The notes under the pieces were generated by a model. The model did not search any database, was not told the origin of the DNA, and saw nothing but the letters and a program-made list of their open reading frames with translations. Below are positions 9,936-19,437 of a stretch of 64,000 nt of DNA, in pieces. Source of the stretch: Streptococcus mitis (GTDB lineage Bacteria > Bacillota > Bacilli > Lactobacillales > Streptococcaceae). Position numbers and translations under genes: made by a program. The number at the start of each line of letters is the position of its first letter. Position 1 is the stretch's first letter. Location: contig NZ_SWFJ01000001.1 in the NCBI RefSeq assembly GCF_005144795.1, forward strand, positions 124,001 through 188,000, given 5' to 3'.

Positions 9936-10334
9936 TTACCAAACGTAAGCGATAACTTCCCCACCAACATTCTTTTGGCGTGCTTCTTTATCAGTAAGCA
10001 AACCTTCAGAAGTTGAAAGGATAGCAATTCCAAGTCCGTTAAGAACTTTTGGAAGGTCTTCACGTTTTTTGTAGACACGAAGTCCTGGTTTAGAAACACG
10101 TTTCAAGTTAGTGATAACTTTTTCACCGTTTGGTCCGTATTTAAGGAATACACGGATGATGCCTTGTTTGTCATCCTCGATGATTTCAACGTTTTTTACA
10201 AAACCTTCGCGTTTAAGGATTTCAGCAATCCCTTTTTTGATGTTTGATGCAGGTACTTCAAGTACTTCGTGTTTAGCTTGGTTAGCGTTACGAATACGAG
10301 TTAGGAAGTCTGCGATTGGGTCAGTCATAACCAT
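9936..10334 (-). CDS. rpsH: 30S ribosomal protein S8
   Basis: 132 aa. It begins [20 protein letters not shown] and ends with [23 protein letters not shown]8 binds 16S rRNA helix 21 in the central domain. In enteric bacteria it represses its own operon by binding the mRNA near rplE; whether that holds here is not shown. An AGGAGAAAAAC site precedes the ATG. Confidence 0.98.
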   Translation of the reverse strand: MVMTDPIADFLTRIRNANQAKHEVLEVPASNIKKGIAEILKREGFVKNVEIIEDDKQGIIRVFLKYGPNGEKVITNLKRVSKPGLRVYKKREDLPKVLNGLGIAILSTSEGLLTDKEARQKNVGGEVIAYVW

Positions 10335-10388
10335 TTTGTTTTTCTCCTCTTACTAGTAGTTTGCAAGTTGCACTTGCTAGTTAATACA

Positions 10389-10496
10389 TGATACAAAGAG
10401 CGTAACAGCACGAGCAAAAATAGGCAATTTGATGCAGGAGCGATGCTCCAAAGCAAATTGGTCTTTTTTGCCAAAGCTGTAGTTCGTGTTCAAATT
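10389..10496 (+). repeat. Miniature palindromic repeat, copy A (rpsH-rpsN gap)
   Basis: It runs from GATACAAAGAGCGTAA to AGTTCGTGTTCAA and folds through GCAAAAATAGGCAATTTG / CAAATTGGTCTTTTTTGC. It shares ends and layout with the copy at 16981-17096 and, inverted, with the adjacent copy at 10508-10617. I do not know a name for this family; it is not BOX. Compare with RUP and SPRITE models. Confidence 0.55.
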
Positions 10497-10507
10497 GGCA
10501 AGCCCAA

Positions 10508-10617
10508 CTGAACCCGGGCTAAACTCTGTGTGAAAAAGATAAACTTTCCTAGAAACTTCAGTTTCTTCGTCAAATTTCCTATTTTCACTTAGAGTTTTGA
10601 CGCCCTTGATATCTTAA
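10508..10617 (-). repeat. Miniature palindromic repeat, copy B (inverted, rpsH-rpsN gap)
   Basis: Read on the minus strand it starts near TAAGATATCAAGGGCGTCAAAA, contains AGTGAAAATAGGAAA and GTTTATCTTTTTCACA, and ends GAGTTTAGCCCGGGTTCAG. This closely matches the plus-strand element at 16981-17096. It lies back to back with copy A and ends 1 bp before the rpsN stop codon. Confidence 0.65.
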
Positions 10618-10618
10618 A

Positions 10619-10804
10619 TTACCAAGATGCTTTAGTTACACCAGGAATTTGTCCTTTATAAGCTAATTCACGGAAGCAAACACGGCAAAGTTTAAATTTG
10701 CGGTAAACTGAATGTGGACGACCACATTTTTCACAACGAGTATAAGCTTGAGTAGAGAACTTCGCTGGACGTTTGTTCTTAGCAATCATTGATTTTTTAG
10801 CCAT
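10619..10804 (-). CDS. rpsN: 30S ribosomal protein S14, zinc-binding (type Z) form
   Basis: 61 aa, the short S14 with two CxxC pairs: CEKC at 24-27 and CRVC at 40-43. This identifies the zinc-containing paralogue (C+ form) rather than the 89-aa zinc-free form. It starts [16 protein letters not shown] with an AGGAGGTAAATCTA site. In many Firmicutes a zinc-free copy sits elsewhere and is induced by zinc starvation. Confidence 0.97.
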
Positions 10805-10821
10805 TAGATTTACCTCCTATA

Positions 10822-11364
10822 TTATTTTGCAAAAGGCATTCCAAGGCCTGTAAGCAATGCACGTGACTCTTCGTCAGTGTTAGCAGTTGTTACGATAACG
10901 ATGTCAAGACCACGAGTTTTGTCAACGTCATCGAAGTTGATTTCTGGGAAGATCAATTGTTCTTTCACACCAAGTGTGTAGTTTCCGCGTCCGTCAAATG
11001 ATTTTGTTGGAACACCGTGGAAGTCACGTACACGTGGAAGTGAAACTGAAACCAATTTATCCAAGAATTCGTACATACGTTCACCACGAAGGGTAACTTT
11101 TGCACCGATCGCAACACCTTCACGAAGACGGAAGCCGGCGATTGATTTTTTAGCTTTAGTGATAAGTGGTTTTTGACCTGAGATGAGTGCCAATTCTTCA
11201 GCAGCTTTTTCAAGACTTTTAGCGTTTGATACAGCTTCACCAACACCCATGTTCAAAACGATCTTATCTACTTTAGGCACAGCCATCACTGATGAGTAGT
11301 TGAATTGTTCTGTCAAAGCAGGAACTACTTCATTAAGATATTTTTCTTTTAAACGATTTGCCAT
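10822..11364 (-). CDS. rplE: 50S ribosomal protein L5
   Basis: 180 aa. The start [17 protein letters not shown], the [12 protein letters not shown] stretch and the [18 protein letters not shown] end are typical. L5 binds 5S rRNA and forms a bridge with S13. It is 17 bp upstream of rpsN with an AGGAG site. Confidence 0.98.
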   Translation of the reverse strand: MANRLKEKYLNEVVPALTEQFNYSSVMAVPKVDKIVLNMGVGEAVSNAKSLEKAAEELALISGQKPLITKAKKSIAGFRLREGVAIGAKVTLRGERMYEFLDKLVSVSLPRVRDFHGVPTKSFDGRGNYTLGVKEQLIFPEINFDDVDKTRGLDIVIVTTANTDEESRALLTGLGMPFAK

Positions 11365-11387
11365 TATACTTCTCCTTTCCTTCGTGA

Positions 11388-11693
11388 TTAATCAAGCACT
11401 TCGCCTGATTTTTTGTTGTAGCGAACTTTTTTACCGTCTACAAATTTGTAACCAACACGACCAGCTACACCATTTTTGTCCAAAACTTGAACGTTTGATA
11501 CGTGGATAGCTGCTTCTTTCTCGATGATACCACCTTGAGGAAGCTCGTTAGTTGGACGTTGGTGTTTCTTAACGATGTTAACACCTTCAACGATAACTTT
11601 GTTTACTTTTGGAAGGGCAGTAAGGACAACAGCTTCTGTTCCCTTATCTTTACCAGCGATTACGCGAACTTTGTCGCCTTTTTTTACAAACAT
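11388..11693 (-). CDS. rplX: 50S ribosomal protein L24
   Basis: 101 aa. The KOW motif [20 protein letters not shown] lies near the N-terminus and [14 protein letters not shown] follows. L24 nucleates early 50S assembly. The gap before it (11694-11770) contains two short hairpins, GCCCATAAGGGC and CCCTAGCTTGAAGCTAGGG (about 11711-11750). Confidence 0.98.
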
Positions 11694-11770
11694 TAGGTTT
11701 CTCCTTGATTTTTCTTACGCCCATAAGGGCACCCTAGCTTGAAGCTAGGGGACTAGTTTGTTTCTAAAAA

Positions 11771-12139
11771 TTAAAGTACTTCTGGAGCAAGTGACACGAT
11801 CTTCATAAAGCCACCTTCACGCAATTCACGTGCAACTGGGCCAAAGATACGTGTTCCGCGAGGAGTTTTGTCTTCACGGATGATAACTGCTGCGTTTTCG
11901 TCAAATTTGATGTATGAACCATCAGCACGACGAGCACCTGATTTAGTACGAACGATAACTGCTTTAACAACGTCACCTTTTTTAACCGCACCACCAGGAG
12001 TAGCTTGTTTTACAGATGCCACGATAACATCACCGATGTTTGCAAATTTACGTCCTGAACCACCAAGAACTTTGATAGTCAAGATTTCGCGAGCACCGCT
12101 GTTGTCTGCGACTTTCAAACGAGTTTCTGTTTGAATCAT
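11771..12139 (-). CDS. rplN: 50S ribosomal protein L14
   Basis: 122 aa, highly conserved: [18 protein letters not shown] at the start and the C-terminal [24 protein letters not shown]14 lies at the subunit interface, where the silencing factor RsfS docks in other bacteria. It is 25 bp after rpsQ. Confidence 0.98.
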   Translation of the reverse strand: MIQTETRLKVADNSGAREILTIKVLGGSGRKFANIGDVIVASVKQATPGGAVKKGDVVKAVIVRTKSGARRADGSYIKFDENAAVIIREDKTPRGTRIFGPVARELREGGFMKIVSLAPEVL

Positions 12140-12164
12140 TTCAGTTTTCTCCTTTCAGGTTTGA

Positions 12165-12425
12165 TTAGATGATGACCGCTTCTTCAACAACTTCTACAAG
12201 ACGGAAACGTTTTGTAGCTGAAAGCGGGCGAGTTTCCATGATACGTACGATATCGCCTTCTTTGGCAACATTGTTTTCATCATGAGCTTTGTATTTTTTA
12301 GAGTAGTTAATACGTTTACCATAGACTGGGTGGTTACGTTTTGTTTCAACTACAACTGTGATTGTCTTGTCCATTTTGTCAGATACAACACGTCCAACAA
12401 GAACTTTACGATTATTGCGTTCCAT
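12165..12425 (-). CDS. rpsQ: 30S ribosomal protein S17
   Basis: 86 aa with an OB fold: [29 protein letters not shown] near the N-terminus and [22 protein letters not shown] near the end. S17 binds the 5' domain of 16S rRNA. A GGAGAAATTTCA site precedes the ATG. Confidence 0.98.
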
Positions 12426-12449
12426 TGAAATTTCTCCTTCCCTAGTCTA

Positions 12450-12656
12450 TTATTTCGCTTCAGATTGAACTGTTTTGATACGAGCGATTTGTTTTTTAAC
12501 TTCTTTCAAGCGAGCTGTTTGTTCCAATTGACCAGTAGCAGCTTGGAAACGAAGTTCAAACAATTCTTTTTTCAATTCGTTTTCGCGCTTCGCGAGTTCT
12601 TCTTGAGAAAGACCACGAAGTTCTTTAACAAATTCTTTTACTTCATTAAGTTTCAT
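12450..12656 (-). CDS. rpmC: 50S ribosomal protein L29
   Basis: 68 aa, mostly two long helices, with the [16 protein letters not shown] signature. L29 lies at the exit tunnel close to the trigger factor and SRP binding site. It follows rplP after 9 bp. Confidence 0.98.
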
Positions 12657-12665
12657 GCCTTCTCC

Positions 12666-13079
12666 TTATTCTGCTTCACGTTTTACGAATTTACATTTAA
12701 CTGGCAATTTGTGGCTAGCAAGACGAAGCGCTTCGCGAGCGATCTCTTCAGATACACCAGCGATTTCGAACATCACTTTACCACGTTTAACTGGTGCTAC
12801 CCAACCTTCAGGCGCCCCTTTACCAGATCCCATACGCACACCGATAGCTTTAGCAGTGTATGATTTGTGTGGGAAGATTTTAATCCAAACTTTACCACCA
12901 CGTTTCATGTAACGAGTCATGGCGATACGAGCAGCTTCGATTTGGCGGTTAGTGATCCAGTGGCTAGTTGTAGCTTGAAGACCGTATTCACCGAATGCTA
13001 CTTCTTTTCCACCTTTTGCTTCACCGCGCATTTTTCCACGGAATTCACGACGGTGTTTAACACGTTTAGGTACTAACAT
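12666..13079 (-). CDS. rplP: 50S ribosomal protein L16
   Basis: 137 aa. [24 protein letters not shown], the [15 protein letters not shown] segment and the [19 protein letters not shown] loop near the A-site tRNA elbow are all present. It starts 3 bp after rpsC. This gene family carries avilamycin/evernimicin-resistance mutations in streptococci; no comparison can be made here. Confidence 0.98.
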   Translation of the reverse strand: MLVPKRVKHRREFRGKMRGEAKGGKEVAFGEYGLQATTSHWITNRQIEAARIAMTRYMKRGGKVWIKIFPHKSYTAKAIGVRMGSGKGAPEGWVAPVKRGKVMFEIAGVSEEIAREALRLASHKLPVKCKFVKREAE

Positions 13080-13082
13080 TGG

Positions 13083-13736
13083 TTATTTACCTCCTTTAGT
13101 GTTTTTGCGAGCTGGAAGAACTTCACCACGGTAGATCCATACTTTAACACCAAGTTTACCGTATGTAGTATCTGCTTCTTCCCAAGCGTAATCGATATCT
13201 GCACGAAGTGTGTGAAGTGGAACAGTTCCTTCAGAGTATCCTTCAGCACGGGCGATATCTGCTCCGTTCAAACGACCTGATACTTGAGTTTTGATTCCTT
13301 TAGCTCCAGCACGCATTGCACGTTGGATTGCTTGTTTTTGTGCACGACGGAAAGCAACACGTTGCTCCAATTGACGAGCAATTCCTTCACCTACAAGGTG
13401 AGCATCCAAATCAGGTTGTTTGATTTCGATGATGTTGATGTGTACTTGTTTTCCAGTCAATTTGTTAAGTTTCGCACGGAGTGCATCAACGTTAGCACCG
13501 CCTTTACCGATAACCATACCTGGTTTAGCAGTGTGAAGTGAAACGTTAACTTTGTTTACTGCGCGTTCGATTTCGATAGTTGAAACTGCTGCGTCAGCAA
13601 GTTCTTTTTGAACGAATTTACGGATTGCAAGATCTTCATGAAGGTAATCCGCGTATTCTTTTTCAGCATACCATTTGGCATCCCAATCACGGATGATGCC
13701 GACACGCATACCAATTGGATGTACTTTTTGACCCAC
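13083..13736 (-). CDS. rpsC: 30S ribosomal protein S3
   Basis: 217 aa. The N-terminal [19 protein letters not shown], the KH domain with [13 protein letters not shown] (about 77-90) and the C-terminal [19 protein letters not shown] are typical. S3 forms part of the mRNA entry channel and helicase site. AGGAGGTAAAATC precedes the ATG. Confidence 0.98.
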
Positions 13737-13748
13737 GATTTTACCTCC

Positions 13749-14093
13749 TTATTTTTCTGCAACAGCTACAGTGATGTGAGCTGTACGTTTGTTGATTGGT
13801 GAAGCTGAACCTTTCGCACGTGGACGGAAACGTTTCATAGTTGGTCCTTCGTTTGCGAATGCTTCAGATACTACCAAGTTAGCTTTATCCAAACCAAAGT
13901 TGTTTTCAGCGTTAGCTACAGCTGAGTTCAAAACTTTCAAGATGATTTCAGCAGCTTTGTTTGGAGTGAATGTCAAAATTGCGATTGCATCGGCTACGCT
14001 TTTACCACGGATGTTATCAAGAACAAGACGTGATTTACGAGGTGAAACACGTACTGTACGAGCCATTGCTTTAGCTGAAGTAATTTCTGCCAT
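13749..14093 (-). CDS. rplV: 50S ribosomal protein L22
   Basis: 114 aa. The N-terminal [21 protein letters not shown] and the C-terminal beta hairpin with [22 protein letters not shown] line the peptide exit tunnel. Changes in this hairpin cause macrolide resistance in pneumococci; the hairpin here looks full length, without insertion. Confidence 0.98.
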   Translation of the reverse strand: MAEITSAKAMARTVRVSPRKSRLVLDNIRGKSVADAIAILTFTPNKAAEIILKVLNSAVANAENNFGLDKANLVVSEAFANEGPTMKRFRPRAKGSASPINKRTAHITVAVAEK

Positions 14094-14104
14094 TTATGTT
14101 CTCC

Positions 14105-14386
14105 TTATTTTCTACGTGTTTTCTTGTCGTCTGCAGCGTGACCTTTGTAAGTACGAGTTGGTGCAAATTCACCAAGTTTGTGACCTACCATGTCTTCTTG
14201 GATGTAAACAGGTACGTGTTTACGTCCGTCATAAACTGCAATAGTGTAACCAATGAAACTTGGGAAGATCGTTGAACGACGTGACCAAGTTTTAATAACT
14301 TTTTTCTTTTCGTCGTTAGCTTGAGCTTCAACTTTTTTCATCAAATGCTCATCGACGAAAGGTCCTTTTTTAAGACTGCGTCCCAT
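14105..14386 (-). CDS. rpsS: 30S ribosomal protein S19
   Basis: 93 aa: [37 protein letters not shown] and [16 protein letters not shown] are diagnostic. S19 lies in the 30S head with S13. It precedes rplV by 11 bp, and a 103-bp gap with hairpins separates it from rplB. Confidence 0.98.
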
Positions 14387-14461
14387 TTTTATATTTTCTC
14401 CTTTAAATGTTGTACCACAGCGGCTTGCGCTCCTATGGAGCGCTACCGAGCTGGCGGATTT

Positions 14462-14483
14462 ACTAGTTGCTTAAGCAACTAGT
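14462..14483. repeat. Perfect 22-bp palindrome in the rplB-rpsS gap
   Basis: ACTAGTTGCTTAAGCAACTAGT is a perfect palindrome just before the rplB stop codon region on the minus transcript. A second small stem GCTCC/GGAGC lies at about 14428-14441. These may form mRNA hairpins between rplB and rpsS; there is no T-tract. Confidence 0.55.
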
Positions 14484-14489
14484 TTAATA

Positions 14490-15323
14490 TTATTTCTCGT
14501 TGCGACGACGAACGATAAGTTTGTCAGATTTCGCTTTCTTGTTACGAGTTTTAAGACCAAGAGCAGGTTTGCCCCATGGAGTAGATGGCGCTTTACGACC
14601 AACTGGTGCTTTACCTTCACCACCACCGTGTGGGTGATCGTTAGGGTTCATTACAGAACCACGAACTGTTGGGCGGATACCTTTCCAACGGCTACGTCCT
14701 GCTTTACCAAGGTTTACAAGTCCGTGTTGTTCGTTTCCGACAACACCAACTGTAGCGCGGCAAGTTCCAAGAATCATACGAACTTCACCTGATTGAAGAC
14801 GAACAAGAACGTATTTACCTTCAGAACCCAATACTTGAGCAGATGCTCCAGCAGCACGTACCAATTCACCACCACGACCTGGTTTCAACTCGATGTTGTG
14901 GATCAAAGTACCAACTGGGATGTTAGCAAGTGGAAGAGCGTTTCCGACTTTGATATCTGCTTCTGAACCTGAAACGATACGTTGACCTACTTCAAGACCT
15001 TTTGGAGCGATGATGTATGCTTTCACACCGTCAGTGTAGTGTACAAGAGCGATGTTTGCAGAACGGTTTGGATCGTACTCAATTGTTTTAACAACTGCTT
15101 CAACGTTGTCTTTGTTACGTTTGAAGTCAACCAAACGGTAGAAACGTTTGTGTCCACCACCTTGGTGACGAACAGTGATACGACCGTTGTTGTTACGACC
15201 AGCCTTGCTCTTCAATGCAACAAGCAATGATTTTTCAGGAGTGCTTGTTGTGATTTCAGCGAAATCCAAAGAAGTCATATTACGGCGACCGTTTGTTGTT
15301 GGTTTATAAACACGAATTCCCAC
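14490..15323 (-). CDS. rplB: 50S ribosomal protein L2
   Basis: 277 aa. [17 protein letters not shown] at the start, and the C-terminal [22 protein letters not shown], whose histidine lies close to the peptidyl transferase centre. L2 is required for subunit association. It is 17 bp after rplW with an AGGAGGAAATATC site. Confidence 0.98.
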   Translation of the reverse strand: MGIRVYKPTTNGRRNMTSLDFAEITTSTPEKSLLVALKSKAGRNNNGRITVRHQGGGHKRFYRLVDFKRNKDNVEAVVKTIEYDPNRSANIALVHYTDGVKAYIIAPKGLEVGQRIVSGSEADIKVGNALPLANIPVGTLIHNIELKPGRGGELVRAAGASAQVLGSEGKYVLVRLQSGEVRMILGTCRATVGVVGNEQHGLVNLGKAGRSRWKGIRPTVRGSVMNPNDHPHGGGEGKAPVGRKAPSTPWGKPALGLKTRNKKAKSDKLIVRRRNEK

Positions 15324-15340
15324 GATATTTCCTCCTTAGA

Positions 15341-15637
15341 TTATTCAGCTTCAGCAGCAAACAACTCGATTGCTTTTGAATCAGCTGTAAGTGTGATGAT
15401 AGCTTTTTTAGTTTTGTTTGTAAAACCAGTGTAACGTCCAACACGTTTAGCTTTTGGTTTTACGTTGATTGTGTTAACATTAGCAACTTTAACACCTTCG
15501 AAAGCAGCTTCAACAGCTTGCTTGATCAAAAGTTTGTGTGCACGAGTGTCAACTTCAAATACATATTTGCCTGCTTCAAGTTGAGCCATTGAGCTTTCAG
15601 TGATTACAGGTTTTTTGATAACATCATACAAATTCAT
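15341..15637 (-). CDS. rplW: 50S ribosomal protein L23
   Basis: 98 aa. [36 protein letters not shown] and the [17 protein letters not shown] loop are typical. L23 is the main docking site for trigger factor and SRP at the tunnel exit. Its ATG overlaps the rplD stop codon by one base (TAATG), which implies translational coupling. Confidence 0.98.
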
Positions 15638-16260
15638 TATGCAAGAACCTCCTCGATTTTAGAGATAGCTGCTTGTGTGACAAGAAGTTTGTCGCTATTT
15701 GCGATGTCAAGAACACTTGCAGTTGTAGCAGTTGCAACTTTCACGTTTGGAAGGTTACGAGCTGAAAGAGCTGCGAATTCATTTCCTTCTTCAAGGATAA
15801 CAAGAACTTTAGAATCGATGCTCAATGCTGCAAGAACTTTTGCAAATTCAGCAGTTTTTGGAGCTGTAAATGAAAGAGCGTCTACAGCTACGAATTTGTT
15901 TTCAGCAACTTTTTCAGAGTAAACTGATTTAAGAGCTAGGCGACGAACTTTTTGTGGAAGTTTGTAGCCGTATGAACGTGGAGTTGGCCCGAAGACAACA
16001 CCACCACCACGCCATTGTGGTGAGCGAATAGAACCTTGACGAGCACGTCCAGTTCCTTTTTGACGCCATGGTTTGCGTCCACCACCTGATACTGCAGAGC
16101 GGTTTTTAACAGCGTGTGTTCCTTGACGAAGGCTTGCGCGTTGGCTGATGATCACATCAAACACAACTGATTCATTTGGTTCGATACCAAATACTGCATC
16201 GTTAAGAACAACTTGGCCAGCTTCTTTACCAGTTTGGTCAAATAATGTTACGTTTGCCAT
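15637..16260 (-). CDS. rplD: 50S ribosomal protein L4
   Basis: 207 aa. The extended loop [20 protein letters not shown] reaches into the exit tunnel; it is also the macrolide-resistance hot spot in pneumococci and appears unaltered in length (GTG motif present). In enteric bacteria L4 represses the S10 operon through its leader; a similar role here is not demonstrated. Confidence 0.98.
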
Positions 16261-16284
16261 TGTGACTGATTTCCCCTTTCTTTA

Positions 16285-16911
16285 TTATTTACCAGCTTTA
16301 ACTGCTGATTTGATAGTGATAAGAGATTTCTTAGCACCTGGTACGTTACCTTTGATAAGGATAACGTTCTTTTCTGGAACAACTTGTACAACTTCAAGGT
16401 TTTGAATTGTTACACGGTCGCCACCCATACGTCCTGCAAGGTTTTTACCTTTGAATACGCGGTTAGGCGCAACAGGTCCCATTGAACCTGGACGACGGTG
16501 GTAACGAGAACCGTGAGCCATTGGTCCACGTGATTGTCCGTGGCGTTTGATAACACCTTGGAAACCTTTACCTTTAGAAGTACCAGTTACGTCAACAACG
16601 TCTCCAGTTGCGAATGTTTCAACTGTGATTTCAGCACCAACTTCCAAGCCTTCAACGTTTTTGAATTCACGAATGAAGCGCTTAGGAGCCGTGTTAGCTT
16701 TCGCTACATGTCCTTTAGCAGGTTTGTTGCTCAATACTTCGCGTTTGTCATCGAAACCAACTTGGATAGCATTGTATCCGTCTGTTTCAACAGTTTTAAC
16801 TTGAAGAACAACGTTTGGAGTTGCTTCAATAACTGTTACAGGGATCAATTCGCCAGCTTCAGTGAAGATTTGAGTCATTCCCACTTTTTTCCCTAAGATT
16901 CCTTTTGTCAT
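16285..16911 (-). CDS. rplC: 50S ribosomal protein L3
   Basis: 208 aa. The start is [16 protein letters not shown], and the central [23 protein letters not shown] loop approaches the peptidyl transferase centre and contains the glutamine that is methylated by PrmB in some bacteria. It is followed by rplD after 24 bp and separated from rpsJ by 216 bp that contain a palindromic repeat. Confidence 0.98.
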   Translation of the reverse strand: MTKGILGKKVGMTQIFTEAGELIPVTVIEATPNVVLQVKTVETDGYNAIQVGFDDKREVLSNKPAKGHVAKANTAPKRFIREFKNVEGLEVGAEITVETFATGDVVDVTGTSKGKGFQGVIKRHGQSRGPMAHGSRYHRRPGSMGPVAPNRVFKGKNLAGRMGGDRVTIQNLEVVQVVPEKNVILIKGNVPGAKKSLITIKSAVKAGK

Positions 16912-16980
16912 GAGAAAATAGTTCCTTTTCTATATTTTTTATTCAAAAAGTTTTTAACGAGCGTTTTTTATGCTCAAGTC

Positions 16981-17096
16981 TAAGATACAAAGGGCGTCAA
17001 ACTCAAAGTGAAAATAGGAAACTGACGCAGTGTCTAGCAGACACTAGGAAGTTTATCTTTTTCACACCGAGTTTAGCCCGTGTTCAATTAGATTGA
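16981..17096 (+). repeat. Miniature palindromic repeat in the rplC-rpsJ gap
   Basis: It begins TAAGATACAAAGGGCGTCAA and ends GAGTTTAGCCCGTGTTCAA. The inner arms AGTGAAAATAGGAAACT and AGTTTATCTTTTTCAC-like sequence can pair around a central GTGTCTAGCAGACAC stem. It is about 80% similar by eye to the inverted copy at 10508-10617 and more distantly to 10389-10496. Confidence 0.65.
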
Positions 17097-17127
17097 AACA
17101 CCAGCCTCTGCTCTTTTATATTTTAGA

Positions 17128-17436
17128 TTAAAGTTTGATTTCTACGTTTACACCACTTGGAAGATCCAATTTCATCAACGCATCAACTGTTTTTTGAGTT
17201 GGGTTAACGATATCGATCAAACGTTTGTGTGTACGCATTTCAAATTGTTCGCGAGAGTCTTTATATTTGTGAGTCGCACGAATGATTGTGTAGAGGCTAC
17301 GTTCAGTTGGAAGTGGGATTGGACCCGCAACTTGTGCGCCTGTACGAGTAGCTGATTCTACGATTTTTGCAGCCGCTGTGTCAAGCGTACGGTGTTCGTA
17401 AGCCTTCAAACGGATACGGATTTTTTTGTTTGCCAT
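17128..17436 (-). CDS. rpsJ: 30S ribosomal protein S10 (NusE)
   Basis: 102 aa. [19 protein letters not shown] at the start, [32 protein letters not shown] in the middle. First gene of the S10-spc-alpha operon; S10 is also the NusE antitermination factor that links NusG/NusB to the ribosome. AGGAGAAAAAG precedes the ATG. The long gap before rplC is unusual for this operon. Confidence 0.98.
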
Positions 17437-17566
17437 CTTTTTCTCCTTTTCGTCTATTTAAGATAATAGGCTAGCTCCACAAGAAAACCGACGCGATGTT
17501 GCGTGGCAATGCAACCGAGCGTGTCGCAACCTCTTGCATCAAAGCTAAGGCTGTAATTTACAGCAC
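17437..17566 (-). promoter_or_regulatory. Structured 5' leader of the S10 operon
   Basis: About 130 bases lie between the predicted transcription start and rpsJ. The leader can form a nested structure: CGACACGC with GCGTCG outside and GTTGC/GCAAC inside, with GGTTGCGACACGC upstream. Such leaders often bind a ribosomal protein (L4 in enteric bacteria). No known Firmicutes leader motif was recognised with certainty. Confidence 0.4.
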
Positions 17567-17572
17567 CATAAT

Positions 17573-17601
17573 AGAATAACACAAAGCCCCTGCGATTGCA
17601 A
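17573..17601 (-). promoter_or_regulatory. Sigma-A promoter of the S10-spc-alpha operon
   Basis: -35 TTGCAA (17596-17601) and -10 TATTCT (17573-17578) are separated by 17 bases on the minus strand, upstream of rpsJ and its leader. Nothing else in the 245-bp gap looks like a better promoter. Confidence 0.65.
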
Positions 17602-17681
17602 GGGATTTGTTGCTGTTTTTTCGTTTTTTTTACGATGAAACTGTTTTCTTATTTTTTCTTTCTAAAATTAGAGATTTTCTT

Positions 17682-18308
17682 CTATATAAATTGAGTTCTC
17701 TTGACCTCAAATTTACCTTCTGATTGGTCCACTAAGATATTCGCCTTAGACTCCGTTTCTTTATAATATCGCAGATACTGCTCCCGTCTCATCTGATGAC
17801 TAGCCAATACAAAGGATGCATCACGATTTCTCACAGTCGTATCTCGAGCTAGACGCCGCTTTAATTCGGTCTCCTCATCCGTGTAGAAACAGATGGTTTT
17901 GTCAAAGAGTTCCTTGGGTAAAAAGCCTACAGACATCCCTTCGACAATCAGAACTGGTTTTGCTCCAGACAAGACCTCACTAGCCTTCCAAGGCTCTTCA
18001 ATTGTCAAGACATCCATACCCGCCTGCAAGGCTAAGATATCTCTCCGCAAACTCGCCAATTCATGCGCCACTGGCAGACAGGCTGTCACCTCTTGATTCG
18101 GCGCATCCTTTGGTACTACCAGATGGCGTTCCGAGGTGATATAAGGATCTGTTTCTAGCAAATTTACTGTAGTAGAATCTAAAGCTTGGTACAATTCCTG
18201 TGTAAAGATTGATTTACCTGAAGCTCCATGACTGTATATTCCCAGTGTCCTGACTTTTCCCTTTTCTATTTCTGAAACAAGCTGGTCTATTAAGTCTTTT
18301 CTCTTCAT
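17682..18308 (-). CDS. Uridine kinase-like P-loop NTPase
   Basis: 208 aa. The Walker A motif GIYSHGASGKS is at about residues 23-33, and the remainder resembles the uridine kinase/phosphoribulokinase family, with a nucleoside monophosphate kinase-like lid region rich in arginines (ELKRRLARDTTVRNR). It is the last gene of the nrdD cluster and overlaps nrdG by 4 bp, so translation is probably coupled. The substrate is unknown; a nucleoside or nucleotide-related kinase would fit the neighbourhood. No clear terminator follows it. Confidence 0.75.
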   Translation of the reverse strand: MKRKDLIDQLVSEIEKGKVRTLGIYSHGASGKSIFTQELYQALDSTTVNLLETDPYITSERHLVVPKDAPNQEVTACLPVAHELASLRRDILALQAGMDVLTIEEPWKASEVLSGAKPVLIVEGMSVGFLPKELFDKTICFYTDEETELKRRLARDTTVRNRDASFVLASHQMRREQYLRYYKETESKANILVDQSEGKFEVKRTQFI

Positions 18309-18895
18309 TCTCTCTTCACCTGTTCATAGCTTTCTTTTCCGTCATTGAGTTTGTCCCAAATCACTACTTGCCCACTTTTGAGGGATTTTTGCACATCGAT
18401 AATTCGTTGATTGGAAGAACCTCGAAACTGGAGCATGAGATTCCTCTTAGTTCGATCGTATCGTCCATCGACAAGAATGTCAATCAATGATAAGAGTTCC
18501 AGTTTATCTGGAGTTTCCAACATCATTTCTTCCCATGTATAGCCCGTCCAGGACCAGATATCCTTATCTGGCAATTCCTTCCGAATCCGCTTAACGAGTG
18601 GCAAGAGAATACCCGTATTGAGAAAGGGCTCCCCTCCCAGTAAGGTTAATCCCTGAACATAAGGCTGGGCAAGGTCTGCCATGATCTGTTCTTCTAATTC
18701 TGCTGTATAGGGAATGCCAGCATTGAAGGACCAAGTCGCTACATTATAACACCCCTCACAGTGAAACATGCAGCCTGATACATAGAGAGAGTTACGCACA
18801 CCCTCTCCATCCACAAAATTAAAGGCCTTGTAATCAATAATACGCCCTTGACTAAGATCCTCGCTTTTCCATTCTTGTGGTTTTGGATTATTCAT
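18305..18895 (-). CDS. nrdG: Anaerobic ribonucleotide reductase activating protein
   Basis: 196 aa. This radical SAM enzyme generates the glycyl radical on NrdD. The CX3CX2C cluster-binding motif (C42, C46, C49 in GCMFHCEGCYN) is intact, and LTLLGGEPFLN is the SAM-binding GGE motif. It overlaps the acetyltransferase gene by 8 bp and the kinase gene by 4 bp, all in one operon with nrdD. It acts in the cytoplasm under anaerobic conditions. Confidence 0.96.
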   Translation of the reverse strand: MNNPKPQEWKSEDLSQGRIIDYKAFNFVDGEGVRNSLYVSGCMFHCEGCYNVATWSFNAGIPYTAELEEQIMADLAQPYVQGLTLLGGEPFLNTGILLPLVKRIRKELPDKDIWSWTGYTWEEMMLETPDKLELLSLIDILVDGRYDRTKRNLMLQFRGSSNQRIIDVQKSLKSGQVVIWDKLNDGKESYEQVKRE

Positions 18896-19394
18896 TCGCT
18901 ACCTCTATCCAATAACGCTCGACTCCGTTACGAACATCCTCAAGGAGCCCACCATTTGCTAAAATGACTGCTCTGCTAGCAGGATTATTCACGCTACAGG
19001 TCACAAGAGTTCTCTTGATGTTCTTTTCCTTAGCAACTTGCAAGCCCTGACGGAGAGTTTCCTTAGCATAACCCTTGCCTCTTTCTGATGGACGAATGGA
19101 GTAGCCAATGTGGCCACCTTCTTCTAGGAGAAAGTTACTGAGGCGCAACCGAAGATTAAGAAATCCAAGTGCTTGACCTTTCTCAGAAAAAGCTACTAAC
19201 TGAATTGCGGGAACCCATCCTTCAGTCAAATTAATCCCCATTTCCTGATTCTGATTACTTTCCAACCATTCCTCATAAGAAAAATTTTCTGTATCCCAGA
19301 AACCACCGTCGTGAGGCGACTGATATTTTTCAAACTCTGCCATCATCTCTAAAACTGTTTCTTTATCTGCTAATCTTGGTCTGCGTAATTCCAT
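18888..19394 (-). CDS. GNAT family N-acetyltransferase
   Basis: 168 aa. The acetyl-CoA binding motif A is seen as GYSIRPSERGKGYAKETL (about 112-130), followed by the typical VNNPASRAVILANGG motif B. Substrate unknown. It is embedded between nrdD and nrdG, an arrangement also found in pneumococci, but no mechanistic link to nucleotide reduction is established. Confidence 0.9.
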   Translation of the reverse strand: MELRRPRLADKETVLEMMAEFEKYQSPHDGGFWDTENFSYEEWLESNQNQEMGINLTEGWVPAIQLVAFSEKGQALGFLNLRLRLSNFLLEEGGHIGYSIRPSERGKGYAKETLRQGLQVAKEKNIKRTLVTCSVNNPASRAVILANGGLLEDVRNGVERYWIEVANE

Positions 19395-19437
19395 CCTTAC
19401 CTCCCACTAAGAGAAAAGCGAGAGCTGACTCTCACTT

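Noticed and set aside
2731..17436. Horizontal transfer or rearrangement in the ribosomal operon
   Set aside because: Gene order and protein lengths are standard; only the intergenic repeats are unusual.
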